Source: an uncultured Allomuricauda sp.
Lineage (GTDB): Bacteria > Bacteroidota > Bacteroidia > Flavobacteriales > Flavobacteriaceae
Direction: 5' to 3'
DNA: 64,000 bases
NCBI RefSeq assembly: GCF_947499695.1
Contig: NZ_CANMPQ010000001.1
Location: 1,612,001 to 1,676,000, forward strand
Position 1 is the first letter of the stretch. Each line of letters opens with the position of its first letter. Position numbers and translations under genes: made by a program. Under the pieces are notes generated by a model. It searched no databases and had not been told where the DNA came from. It saw only the letters and a program-made list of their open reading frames with translations. Below, one piece after another: positions 24,857 to 34,079 of this stretch.

Positions 24857-27404
24857 TTACCTTTTTGGTGTCTTCATAGGTTTTTTGGTCCTTCTTCCTG
24901 TTACCACGCAGGGTCAGGAGCAGCAAGAAACACCTATTTCTCTTATTGCCTATATCAAGAGTCTTGAAAGTAAATTCGATATCAAATTTTCTTTTATCAA
25001 TGAGGATTTGGAGGATATCACCATTGCAGTACCAGATAACCTTGTCGCTCTAGATGATATTCTTGAATATATTCAGAATCAATTTCAGATAAAAACCCAA
25101 AAGCTAAGTGATCGGTATTATACACTTACCAAACGAACCTTAGTAACTGTATGTGCCAAAGTGTTGGACAACTTTGCCGAAAACACCGTTCCAGGAGCAA
25201 CGGTAGAGATCTTTGGAACAGAAATAGCATTGACCACCAATCCGGATGGTACATTTTCAATAGACGACATTCCTCGAAATGCTACCCTGAAAATTAGATA
25301 TCTCGGATACAATACAAAGTATATAAGTGTTGAAAATTTAATCAAAAGAGGCGGGTGTCCCCCAATTTTGATGGCACAGCATTATGAACAGTTAAAAGAG
25401 GTTATTGTATATAAATTCCTCACAACAGGAATCATAAAAGAGTCGGATGCAAGTATAACCCTGAATACCGGGGAATTTGGGATTTTACCCGGTCTCATTG
25501 AGCCAGACGTTTTACAGACCGTTCAGGCCCTTCCAGGTATTAAAAGCATAGATGAAACCGTTTCCGACATAAATGTACGAGGTGGCACCAATGATCAGAA
25601 CTTGATTTTATGGAATGGAATAAAAATGTACCAATCCGGGCACTTTTTTGGTTTGATTTCAGCCTTTAACCCCTACTTGACCGATAAAATTACCATTATC
25701 AAAAACGGAACGCCAGCAACCTTTGGCGATGGGGTAAGCAGCGTAATTCAAATGGAAACGGACAATGAGCTCTCCGATTACTTTACAGGAGGAGCTGGTT
25801 TTAATTTTATTAGTGGCGATGCTTACGGACAAATTCCTATTACGGACCGCTTAGGTCTCCAATTTTCAGCGCGACGTTCAACTACCGACTTTTTAAACAC
25901 CCCAACCTATAACAAGTTTTTTGATCGTGCTTTTCAGGATAGTAAGGTTACCAATCAAAATAATGTTACCGTGGATGATGATATATTGCGAACCGAAAAC
26001 TTCTTTTTTTATGATTTCACGGGCAAATTACTCTACGATATAAACGACCAACATCAACTACGACTGAATTTTATCAGTATTACCAACAACTTGGAATACA
26101 CTGAAAATAATCTAACGGACCTTGAAACAACCAACAGTCTGCTTAATCAGACCAATTTATCGGTTGGCGGCCAATTGCAAAGCCAGTGGACGGATAGACT
26201 TTCCTCTAATTTGAATATCTACTACTCACGCTACAATTTGGATGCTGAAAGTCTATTTGGAAATCAAATACAGCTGTTATTTCAGAACAACCAAGTTTTG
26301 GAAAATGCAGTTAAGTTGGACACCGATTACAAGCTATCTGACAAACTTCATTTCCGAGGTGGATATCAATATATCGAAACCGGTATTATCAATACAACCA
26401 TCCTTACCCAACCTTTCTTTGAAAGCGAGATAAAAGGAGTCGTTAGAATACACGCCCCACATACTGAAATAGGCTATACTTCAGATGGTAACAAGTTTAT
26501 TGGTAAAGCCGGAGTTCGCTTCAATTACATGGAGAATCTGGGCACTTTCACCAAATTCTTGGTCGAACCGAGGTTAAATATGAGTTTTAGGCTTGCCAAT
26601 TACCTCCGTGGAGAGGTTTTAGGTGAATTTAAGAGCCAGACAACCAATCAAATTATAGACTTAGAGCAAAACTTCTTGGGAATTGAAAAACGCCGATGGA
26701 TTCTATCTGATGACAATACGCTACCCATTACTCAAAGCAAACAGGGCTCTATCGGCATCAATTACGAAAAAAACGATTTCTACCTTGGACTTGAAGGGTT
26801 TTATAAAAAAGTAGATGGTATCAGTACCAGTACCCAGGGATTTCAGAACCAAAACCAGTTTAATGGTGAAATCGGCAGCTATGATGTAAAGGGAATGGAG
26901 TTTCTAATCAATAAAAAAGGGGACAATTATAGCACTTGGCTAAGCTACACTTACAATAAAAATGACTATACTTTTGAAACCATAATCCCAAACAGCTTTC
27001 CGAATAACTTAGACATTAGACATACGTTGACCTTTGCGGGCACGTATTCCTATAACAATTTACAGTTAGGGTTGGGAGCTAATTTTAGATCCGGTAGACC
27101 AATTACCGAACCTCAAGATGGAGATTTGGCGCTTGACACTTCGGTTTTTCCAGCGCAAATCAACTATAAATCCCCAAATGGTAATAGGCTACCAGAATAT
27201 CTTCGCGTAGATGCTTCTGCAATCTACAAGTTTGACATTGGAAGAAATGTAAAAGCCAATGCCGGTATTTCCGTACTCAATGTAACCAACCGTAAAAATA
27301 GTTTGAACAAATACTATCGAGTCAACGAAGACAACGAAATTGAAGCTGTGGAGAATATCTCATTAGGGTTTACTCCAAACATCAGTTTTAGGGTACATTT
27401 TTAA
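24837..27404 (+). CDS. TonB-dependent receptor with STN signalling domain
   Basis: An 855-residue outer-membrane receptor. ATG 24837 gives the signal peptide (MLKKLRSYLFG to TTQGQ). Order: STN domain (about 32-100, IKFSFINEDLEDITIAVPDN), a carboxypeptidase-regulatory-like domain (about 105-185), plug (about 215-330, DINVRGGTNDQNLILWNG and ITIIKNGTPATFGDG), and a 22-strand barrel to the C-terminal Phe (ISFRVHF). The size and the absence of a SusD partner separate it from SusC/D sugar systems. STN plus FecR plus sigma means import and signalling are linked. The ligand is unknown. It overlaps fecR by 20 bp and the convergent peptidase by 17 bp. Confidence 0.93.
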   Translation: MLKKLRSYLFGVFIGFLVLLPVTTQGQEQQETPISLIAYIKSLESKFDIKFSFINEDLEDITIAVPDNLVALDDILEYIQNQFQIKTQKLSDRYYTLTKRTLVTVCAKVLDNFAENTVPGATVEIFGTEIALTTNPDGTFSIDDIPRNATLKIRYLGYNTKYISVENLIKRGGCPPILMAQHYEQLKEVIVYKFLTTGIIKESDASITLNTGEFGILPGLIEPDVLQTVQALPGIKSIDETVSDINVRGGTNDQNLILWNGIKMYQSGHFFGLISAFNPYLTDKITIIKNGTPATFGDGVSSVIQMETDNELSDYFTGGAGFNFISGDAYGQIPITDRLGLQFSARRSTTDFLNTPTYNKFFDRAFQDSKVTNQNNVTVDDDILRTENFFFYDFTGKLLYDINDQHQLRLNFISITNNLEYTENNLTDLETTNSLLNQTNLSVGGQLQSQWTDRLSSNLNIYYSRYNLDAESLFGNQIQLLFQNNQVLENAVKLDTDYKLSDKLHFRGGYQYIETGIINTTILTQPFFESEIKGVVRIHAPHTEIGYTSDGNKFIGKAGVRFNYMENLGTFTKFLVEPRLNMSFRLANYLRGEVLGEFKSQTTNQIIDLEQNFLGIEKRRWILSDDNTLPITQSKQGSIGINYEKNDFYLGLEGFYKKVDGISTSTQGFQNQNQFNGEIGSYDVKGMEFLINKKGDNYSTWLSYTYNKNDYTFETIIPNSFPNNLDIRHTLTFAGTYSYNNLQLGLGANFRSGRPITEPQDGDLALDTSVFPAQINYKSPNGNRLPEYLRVDASAIYKFDIGRNVKANAGISVLNVTNRKNSLNKYYRVNEDNEIEAVENISLGFTPNISFRVHF

Positions 27405-28236
27405 GCCTCCAATGGGGTTTGTTGAGGTCAAAATTCAACATCCTGCGCATTGTATCGTATAAATCAGGATGCTTCTTGGAAAATTCAGCTGGGCTTTCGA
27501 TAAAATTTTCCATGATAACCGCAAAAAACTCATAAAAATTAGTCTTTCCATAAGCCCTAAAATAAGTAGATGTAGCCAACTCCTTTTGAAAACCCTCTTG
27601 GTTATAGATGTTTTTGATTCGTGTTAGGCCTACCCTGAATCGTCTAGCTTCCCAAGAAGATTTTTTCCTTGTTTCGAACATCAATGCATGGGCGACCTCA
27701 TGGATACCCAGGTTTCGATTATCATTGGGGATTTTGAATCCATTTTCCAAATCCTCAGCCGAAAATACCAAGATTTTTAGCCTCGGATTATATTCTCCGA
27801 TATGGTGGTTTTTTCCAATACGCGAGTAATAGTTATCTGGATATATTATGATTCTTGAAATGGACCTTTCAAACCTGAAATCGCGCATCCCCATGCTCAA
27901 TAAGGCAGCGGAGGCTGAAACATAGGCCTTTATGTGCTCTTCATTGGTAATCCCGTTATAAAAGACGAACTTCTTTTTAGATTTGAACCAGATAAACCGT
28001 TTTAAAAAGGTTTTCTTCTGCTCAGGGTTAAACTGTTGATATGGAATAAGAAAATCAGAAATAAACTGCCTTTCCTTGGCGGTAATTCGCCTTACCGGAT
28101 GAAAAACGTTGTAAAAAGTAAATCGCTCTCCAAAAAATTGCTGATAACCGACTCTCGCAAACACATAAAGTAAACCAACGGCCAAGACCAAGGCAGCAAT
28201 TTCTTTTTGAGTTTCAGTAAGTCCTAGTCCATCCAT
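27388..28236 (-). CDS. MtfA-like zinc-dependent peptidase
   Basis: A 282-residue M90-type metallopeptidase with an N-terminal TM helix (about residues 13-30), so it is membrane-tethered. The zinc site is HEVAHALMFE near residue 180, and NFYEFFAVIMENFIESP near 238 holds the third ligand Glu, as in MtfA. The E. coli relative modulates glucose uptake by acting on Mlc; no Mlc target can be assumed here. Its ATG overlaps the argS stop (TAATG), so its translation is coupled to argS. The 3' end overlaps the receptor gene by 17 bp on the other strand. Confidence 0.85.
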   Translation of the reverse strand: MDGLGLTETQKEIAALVLAVGLLYVFARVGYQQFFGERFTFYNVFHPVRRITAKERQFISDFLIPYQQFNPEQKKTFLKRFIWFKSKKKFVFYNGITNEEHIKAYVSASAALLSMGMRDFRFERSISRIIIYPDNYYSRIGKNHHIGEYNPRLKILVFSAEDLENGFKIPNDNRNLGIHEVAHALMFETRKKSSWEARRFRVGLTRIKNIYNQEGFQKELATSTYFRAYGKTNFYEFFAVIMENFIESPAEFSKKHPDLYDTMRRMLNFDLNKPHWRLKNVP

Positions 28237-30014
28237 TACATGCGTTCAGGAACATCTATACCCAAAAGTCTAAAACCAGACTGAATTACCTCTCCTACTT
28301 TTTTGGAGAGTTGTACACGAAAACATCTCTTCTGTTCATCGGCTTCCCCTAAAATGGACACTTGTTGATAAAAAGAGTTGAATTCCTTTACCAAATCATA
28401 GGTGTAATTGGCAATCAAGGCTGGACTATAATTCTCCGCAGCCAACTGAACCGTCTCCGGAAAGAGTTGGATGTGTTTGAGCAATTCCTTTTCCTTTTCA
28501 TGAAGTTCAAAGGCCATATCCAGCGTAGTTGAGATATCAAAATCAGCCTTTCGTAAAATAGACTGGATTCGTGCGTAGGTATATTGGATAAATGGGCCAG
28601 TATTCCCCTGAAAATCTACAGATTCCTCAGGATTGAACAGGATACGTTTTTTAGGGTCTACTTTTAAGATATAGTATTTTAAAGCGCCCAACCCTATAGT
28701 TCTATATAGTTGTTCCTTTTCTTCCTCGGAATAACCATCTAGTTTGCCCAATTCTTCGGAAATGGAAGCTGCTGTCTTTTCCATGTTTTCGATTAGATCA
28801 TCCGCATCCACAACTGTACCCTCCCTACTCTTCATTTTTCCGCTGGGAAGATCTACCATCCCATAGCTCAAATGGTACAATTGTTGGGCCCAATCGTATC
28901 CCAATTTCTTAAGAATCAAGAAAAGCACCTTAAAATGGTAATCCTGTTCGTTTCCAACGGTATAGACCATACCATTGATATCTGAGTGGTCTGCAACCCT
29001 TTGGATGGCCGTTCCAATATCCTGGGTCATATAGACGGCGGTCCCATCTGACCGTAATACTATTTTCTCATCCAGACCTTCATCCGTAAGATCTATCCAG
29101 ACACTTCCATCTTCTTTTTTAAAGAAAACATCGCGTTCCAGGCCATCTTTTACAACATCCCTACCTAAAAGATAAGTGTCACTTTCGTAGTAAAGTTTAT
29201 CGAAATCGACACCTAAGTTTTTGTATGTGACATCAAAACCTTCATAGACCCATCCGTTCATTTTTTTCCAAAGAGACACGGTTTCGTCATTACCACCTTC
29301 CCATTGACGAAGCATTTCTTGGGCCTCTAAAAGAATGGGAGCTTCTTTTTCAGCTTTTTCTTTTTCTGTTCCTTTGGCAACCAATTCCGCAATCTGTTCC
29401 TTATACGCCTTGTCAAACGCTACATAATACTTTCCTACCAAATGGTCCCCCTTTAATCCTGATGATTCTGGAGTTTCTCCTTCACCAAATTTCTGCCACG
29501 CCAGCATACTCTTGCAGATATGAATCCCGCGATCGTTAATGATTTGGGTCTTGTATACTTTTTTTCCAGCTGCCTTTAAGATTTCAGCAACCGAATATCC
29601 CAAAAGATTGTTTCGGATATGGCCCAAATGCAGTGGTTTATTGGTATTTGGAGAAGAATACTCCACCATCACGGCATCTTCGGAAGGTGCTTTTACATAT
29701 CCAAAGTCCGCCTCATTATACATGGAATTGAAAAAATTCAGATAAAACTTGTCTTCCACAACAAGATTCAAAAAGCCCTTGACCACATTAAATTTGGCTA
29801 CCTCGTCTACATTCTCCTGTAAATATTCGCCAATCTTGGTGCCAATTTCAACGGGATTCCCTTTTACAAAGCGCAACATAGGAAAGACAACCACGGTAAT
29901 GTCCCCTTCAAAATCTTTTCGGGTAGGTTGAAATTCAACAGTTGGCAGTTCTACTTGGTACAACTCCCTAACCGCTTGGATCACACTTTGAGAAATAACT
30001 TTTTGCAAACTCAT
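28236..30014 (-). CDS. argS: Arginine--tRNA ligase
   Basis: A 592-residue class I synthetase that charges tRNA-Arg. The N-terminal Add-1 domain (about 1-105) is followed by the HIGH motif as HLGH at residues 129-132. KMKSREGT is the KMSKS-like motif in its Arg-specific form, and the DALR anticodon domain closes the protein (YTYDLVKEFNSFYQ). ATG 30014 is chosen over a longer frame because of the typical N-terminus and a -7 element 21 nt upstream. It is coupled (TAATG) to the downstream peptidase. Confidence 0.97.
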   Translation of the reverse strand: MSLQKVISQSVIQAVRELYQVELPTVEFQPTRKDFEGDITVVVFPMLRFVKGNPVEIGTKIGEYLQENVDEVAKFNVVKGFLNLVVEDKFYLNFFNSMYNEADFGYVKAPSEDAVMVEYSSPNTNKPLHLGHIRNNLLGYSVAEILKAAGKKVYKTQIINDRGIHICKSMLAWQKFGEGETPESSGLKGDHLVGKYYVAFDKAYKEQIAELVAKGTEKEKAEKEAPILLEAQEMLRQWEGGNDETVSLWKKMNGWVYEGFDVTYKNLGVDFDKLYYESDTYLLGRDVVKDGLERDVFFKKEDGSVWIDLTDEGLDEKIVLRSDGTAVYMTQDIGTAIQRVADHSDINGMVYTVGNEQDYHFKVLFLILKKLGYDWAQQLYHLSYGMVDLPSGKMKSREGTVVDADDLIENMEKTAASISEELGKLDGYSEEEKEQLYRTIGLGALKYYILKVDPKKRILFNPEESVDFQGNTGPFIQYTYARIQSILRKADFDISTTLDMAFELHEKEKELLKHIQLFPETVQLAAENYSPALIANYTYDLVKEFNSFYQQVSILGEADEQKRCFRVQLSKKVGEVIQSGFRLLGIDVPERM

Positions 30015-30035
30015 GTATATGCTCTTTTCAGCCTG

Positions 30036-30043
30036 CAAAACTA
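30036..30043 (-). promoter_or_regulatory. -7 promoter element of argS
   Basis: TAGTTTTG on the minus strand matches TAnnTTTG, 21 nt before the argS ATG at 30014. An ATTG about 22 bp upstream may act as a weak -33. Confidence 0.45.
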
Positions 30044-30120
30044 CATATTTTTTACCCGTTTCTATCAATATTAATAGGCTTTGCCCATAACAAACCCATT
30101 GATTTTGGTTAATTTTAAAG

Positions 30121-30546
30121 ATGCTTTTGAACGTCTCTTACAATGATAAAACCGTTACCCAGAAAATTGATGCGGCCGTGGGTAAGCCTTTTCCCCTAAA
30201 AGAGCGTTTCGCCATGGGCGGAATCGGTTCGCCGAAACTCTTTATCACAGAGACCAGTGTTGAAATACAGAATCTATTGATTTTGGACAATAATTTGAAC
30301 ACTTGTAATATTGAAATGCGTTCAAAAGGCATCATTGTGCGATTCAGGTCATTGTTGGAAACCTATGGTTTGGTAATTCCTTATTACAAACTGAACCTGT
30401 ACAAAGGCGATTTTGCGGTGTATTCGATTTACAAAGACCATTATTTCATCAAAGTAAGGTCTGACACCAAGGCCATCCAGAAGTATTTCAAAAAGGTGTT
30501 GGACTATAAAGCGGACAACGCCCAACCCTCAATTGAAGATTTATAA
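30121..30546 (+). CDS. Conserved hypothetical protein
   Basis: A 141-residue soluble protein with no signal peptide and no motif I recognise. Three or four short beta strands (LFITETSVEIQNLLILDNNLNTCNIEM) are followed by a segment with many aromatics (YYKLNLYKGDFAVYSIYKDHYF). Its stop lies 2 bp before the DUF1648 gene, which in turn overlaps the SDR gene by 4 bp, so the three form one operon. A cytosolic role linked to those two is likely, but its nature is unknown. Confidence 0.78.
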   Translation: MLLNVSYNDKTVTQKIDAAVGKPFPLKERFAMGGIGSPKLFITETSVEIQNLLILDNNLNTCNIEMRSKGIIVRFRSLLETYGLVIPYYKLNLYKGDFAVYSIYKDHYFIKVRSDTKAIQKYFKKVLDYKADNAQPSIEDL

Positions 30547-30548
30547 GT

Positions 30549-31061
30549 ATGTTCAGAAAAAGACCAAAAATTGAGGTAAAACCTACCACAAGGGACAAAA
30601 ATCTGGTCAAATTAGGATGGATAATCGTCGCTTTGAATATCCTAATGGTTCTTGTCTTCTATTTTGACCTACCCGAGACCATTCCCACGCATTTTAATTT
30701 AAAAGGTGAAGCGGATGGCTACGGGCACAAATCAACACTTTGGATTATTCCTATTATCAGTGCTGCGCTGTATTTTGGTCTTGGTTTTTTTGTAACTAAA
30801 ATGAAACCTTACAACATGAATTTTCCGGTAAAGGTCACTGAAAAAAATGCTCCGGAATTATATGCTTTAGGAATTCGTATGATTGCCGTAATGAATCTTG
30901 CCTCCGTAGTTGCCTTTTTGTTGACCACATTAATCATCATTTTGCACATAAAAGGGGTTGTTGGCACCTTGGATGTACAACTGTTGCTGGGCTCCTGGAT
31001 TATAGTGGCATTACTTCCATTTCTCTATATGTATAAAATGTTTACTCTTCCAAGTCGATGA
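30549..31061 (+). CDS. DUF1648 membrane protein
   Basis: A 170-residue inner-membrane protein with about four TM helices (near 25-44, 66-86, 115-136, 143-163). The DUF1648 signature LPETIPTHFNLKGEADGYG lies in the first loop. This domain occurs in SdpI-type immunity proteins and other membrane proteins of unknown role; the rest of SdpI is not present here. It is the middle gene of a three-gene operon. Confidence 0.85.
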   Translation: MFRKRPKIEVKPTTRDKNLVKLGWIIVALNILMVLVFYFDLPETIPTHFNLKGEADGYGHKSTLWIIPIISAALYFGLGFFVTKMKPYNMNFPVKVTEKNAPELYALGIRMIAVMNLASVVAFLLTTLIIILHIKGVVGTLDVQLLLGSWIIVALLPFLYMYKMFTLPSR

Positions 31062-32482
31062 AAATCTTGCTTACTGGTGCCAACGGATATATTGGTATGC
31101 GCTTGTTGCCTGGTTTGCTAGAGTTGGGGCACAATGTAGTATGTGCAGTACGGGATGAAAAACGATTTTCCATCGATGCCAGTGTTCGATCTCAAGTAGA
31201 TGTTGTTGAAGTTGATTTTCTGAAGGAAGGCGGACTTGCAAACTTACCCAACGACCTTGATGCCGCTTACTACCTGATTCACTCCATGGCTTCCTCCACT
31301 TCTGATTTTGACCAAATGGAAGCTCAAGCGGCAAAAAACTTCAATGCGCACATGGCTAAAACTCAGGTTGAACAAGTTATTTACCTAAGTGGAATTGTCA
31401 ATGAGGAAAAGTTGTCCAAACATCTAAGCTCCCGAAAAAACGTGGAGAACATTTTATATCAAGGGAATTTCAATTTAACCGTGCTTCGAGCAGGAATAAT
31501 TGTCGGCTCTGGTAGTTCTTCGTTTGAAATTATTCGGGACCTCTGTGAAAAATTGCCTATCATGATTACTCCAAAATGGGTATTGACCAAAACGCAGCCC
31601 ATAGCCATTCGTGATGTTATTCAGTTTTTGACTCAGGTTTTAAGAAACACAGAAACCTACAATCAATCTTTTGATATTGGCGGTCCCAATGTACTGACGT
31701 ACAAAGACATGTTAAAACAATATGCCAAGGTCAGAGGATTTACAAATTGGATTCTTACAGTTCCGGTGATGACCCCAAAACTATCTTCGTACTGGTTATA
31801 CTTTGTTACTTCAACCTCCTATAAATTGGCAATAAACCTGGTGGATAGCATGAAAATGGAAGTCATAGCTTCCGACAACCGATTACAACAGCTTTTAGGT
31901 ATAAAACCCCTAAGCTATCCCAAAGCCATTAACAAAGCCTTTAAAAAAATTGCACAAAACCAAGTTGTAAGCAGCTGGAAGGATAGTATTGCCAGTGGTC
32001 AAATCAAGGAAGGGTTAACAAAATACATTCAAGTACCCAGATATGGGGTTTTGGTGGATAAACAGTCCAAAAGAACTAAAAACCCAGAGCAGACCTTAGA
32101 AAACATATGGAAGATTGGCGGGGAAACGGGTTGGTATTATGGCAATTGGCTTTGGAAAATCCGTGGTTTTCTGGACAAGGTTAATGGTGGTCCCGGACTT
32201 CGAAGAGGGCGAACGCATATAGATAAATTGTTCCCTGGTGATGCACTCGACTTTTGGCGGGTACTTTTAGCCGATAAAGAGGCAAAGCGGCTTTTGCTCT
32301 TTGCTGAAATGCGCATGCCCGGTGAGGCCTGGCTCGAATTCCATATTGACGAAGACAATATTCTGCACCAAACGGCCACCTTTCGCCCTAAAGGCTTACG
32401 CGGACGTTTGTATTGGTATAGTGTGCTCCCCTTCCACTATTTTATTTTCGGCGGAATGATCAAGAATTTGATCAAATGCTAG
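31058..32482 (+). CDS. SDR-family NAD(P)-binding protein with DUF2867 domain
   Basis: A 474-residue two-domain protein. The N-terminal part (about 1-300) is an atypical short-chain dehydrogenase: LLTGANGYIGMRLLPG binds NAD(P), and YLSGIV and VLRAGIIVGSG follow. The C-terminal DUF2867 (about 330-474) shows GWYYGNWLWKIRGFLDKVNG and LRGRLYWYSVLPFHYFIF. This fusion is widespread in Bacteroidota; the reaction is unknown. Its ATG overlaps the DUF1648 stop (ATGA). Confidence 0.88.
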   Translation: MKILLTGANGYIGMRLLPGLLELGHNVVCAVRDEKRFSIDASVRSQVDVVEVDFLKEGGLANLPNDLDAAYYLIHSMASSTSDFDQMEAQAAKNFNAHMAKTQVEQVIYLSGIVNEEKLSKHLSSRKNVENILYQGNFNLTVLRAGIIVGSGSSSFEIIRDLCEKLPIMITPKWVLTKTQPIAIRDVIQFLTQVLRNTETYNQSFDIGGPNVLTYKDMLKQYAKVRGFTNWILTVPVMTPKLSSYWLYFVTSTSYKLAINLVDSMKMEVIASDNRLQQLLGIKPLSYPKAINKAFKKIAQNQVVSSWKDSIASGQIKEGLTKYIQVPRYGVLVDKQSKRTKNPEQTLENIWKIGGETGWYYGNWLWKIRGFLDKVNGGPGLRRGRTHIDKLFPGDALDFWRVLLADKEAKRLLLFAEMRMPGEAWLEFHIDEDNILHQTATFRPKGLRGRLYWYSVLPFHYFIFGGMIKNLIKC

Positions 32483-32591
32483 CTTCTGGAACAATCCTTG
32501 TTACAAATTCCTGTTAAAGTCGTCTGCCTAAATGCAACCCTTTTGTTATTTCGTACGTCTTTAAATAAATAAGCAATCAAAAAACGAACTG

Positions 32592-34076
32592 ATGTCCAAA
32601 TACAATGCAGCCACAATTCTATGCTTTTTGCTCCTATGTGGTAGTCTTTCAGCCCAGACCATAACTTCTAAATTGATCGATGCAAAAACCCAAAAGGGAA
32701 TTCCCTATGCAACGGTGCAATATGGCGAGCATCAAGGCGTGATTACCAATGAGGAAGGCCGTTTCAGCTTTATTTTGGATGAAACCTCAACCCAGGATTC
32801 TATCTATATCTCTTCCATGGGATATCAAAAAACGGGTTTTGCACTAGGACAGTTACAAGATAGTGTCATTACCATCACTCCTAAGGCCATTGAACTTACT
32901 GGAGTGTATTTGTTTGATAAGGAATTGGATGTGGATGAGATTATGGAACGGGTTGAGGAACGCATGCCCACAAACTATAACAAAGCGCCGCTTAAACAAC
33001 GTTTCTTTTTACGGCAATCCAGCTTTAATACATTGCAGAAAATGGATATCGAATTTAAAAAATCTACCATTGCGGAGCTGGATGAGCCTTTGATGGACAG
33101 TATCATATCCATTCTTCCAAAAAATTCGGCCTACTACACCGAAACTTTAGGTGATTACTACCAAAATGGGGAAGAAAACAAGTTGGAAATCATAAAAGCG
33201 GCCGAACTTTACGACAAAAGCAACGAGGGGTCTATGGAAGCGCTGTCCGACAAAATGGAAGCCATTTTTAGAGCCAACGTAAAACCAGACTCTTACCTAA
33301 AGATAAAATCAGGGATTTTTGGCGAAAAGGTGCAACTGGATTCGATTTTTGAAAATGAAGAAGAAACCGATGAGTTGGAAGCTGAATTAAAAAAACCTGA
33401 GAAAAACTACTTTTTGGGCAACCGAAAGTACATTATGAGCGAGATTACAGATCAGTTCTTTGGAAAGTCCAAATTAGATGTGGCCAAAAAACTAAACCGC
33501 TACGAGTTTGAACTTCTAGGGTATTCTGAGCTGGAAAACCAAGGAGTCTATGTGGTGGGGTTTGCTCCTAAAAGAGGCGCTGATTTTCAGGGCAAGCTGT
33601 TTGTGAACATCGAGGATTTTGCAATAATGCGTATGGACTACGAAAATGTAAAGACCATAAAAAGCATAAAACTATTAGGCTTTAGCTACCAAGAACTGAA
33701 ATACTTTGGCAGCACCATTTTTTCCAAGTTTGATGGAGACAAATACCAGCTGAAGTTTATGAACTTCACCTTTGGGCGTAAAATGGGGGTGGACCGACCC
33801 TTAAAAGTGATTGAAAAGAACAAACATGTTAAGGGCCGAAGAAAACAGAACGAACTCTCCCTGGCTCTGGACATTGTTAATTACAATACCGAAAAGTACG
33901 AATTGGTGGTATACAACTCGGATAAGGTTTCCAAAACCAATTTTGAGGCCTTGGAAGAGGACGAAACCGTTGAGGCCACCTATTTATCGGCTTATGACCC
34001 TGATTTTTGGAAAGGCTATACCATTATGGAGCCCAACCAGGCCATTCGAGAGTTTGTGGTTGAGGGCGAACAATAA
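32592..34076 (+). CDS. Secreted protein with carboxypeptidase-regulatory-like domain
   Basis: A 494-residue exported protein. The Sec signal ends at LSAQ (about residue 22). Residues about 25-105 form a carboxypeptidase-D-regulatory-like fold (GIPYATVQYGEHQGVITNEE), often found at the start of TonB receptors and surface proteins. The remaining 390 residues are mixed alpha/beta and not recognised; there is no plug or barrel. An outer-membrane or periplasmic location is likely. The stop lies 3 bp from the convergent PD40 gene. Confidence 0.8.
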   Translation: MSKYNAATILCFLLLCGSLSAQTITSKLIDAKTQKGIPYATVQYGEHQGVITNEEGRFSFILDETSTQDSIYISSMGYQKTGFALGQLQDSVITITPKAIELTGVYLFDKELDVDEIMERVEERMPTNYNKAPLKQRFFLRQSSFNTLQKMDIEFKKSTIAELDEPLMDSIISILPKNSAYYTETLGDYYQNGEENKLEIIKAAELYDKSNEGSMEALSDKMEAIFRANVKPDSYLKIKSGIFGEKVQLDSIFENEEETDELEAELKKPEKNYFLGNRKYIMSEITDQFFGKSKLDVAKKLNRYEFELLGYSELENQGVYVVGFAPKRGADFQGKLFVNIEDFAIMRMDYENVKTIKSIKLLGFSYQELKYFGSTIFSKFDGDKYQLKFMNFTFGRKMGVDRPLKVIEKNKHVKGRRKQNELSLALDIVNYNTEKYELVVYNSDKVSKTNFEALEEDETVEATYLSAYDPDFWKGYTIMEPNQAIREFVVEGEQ

Positions 34077-34079
34077 ATT

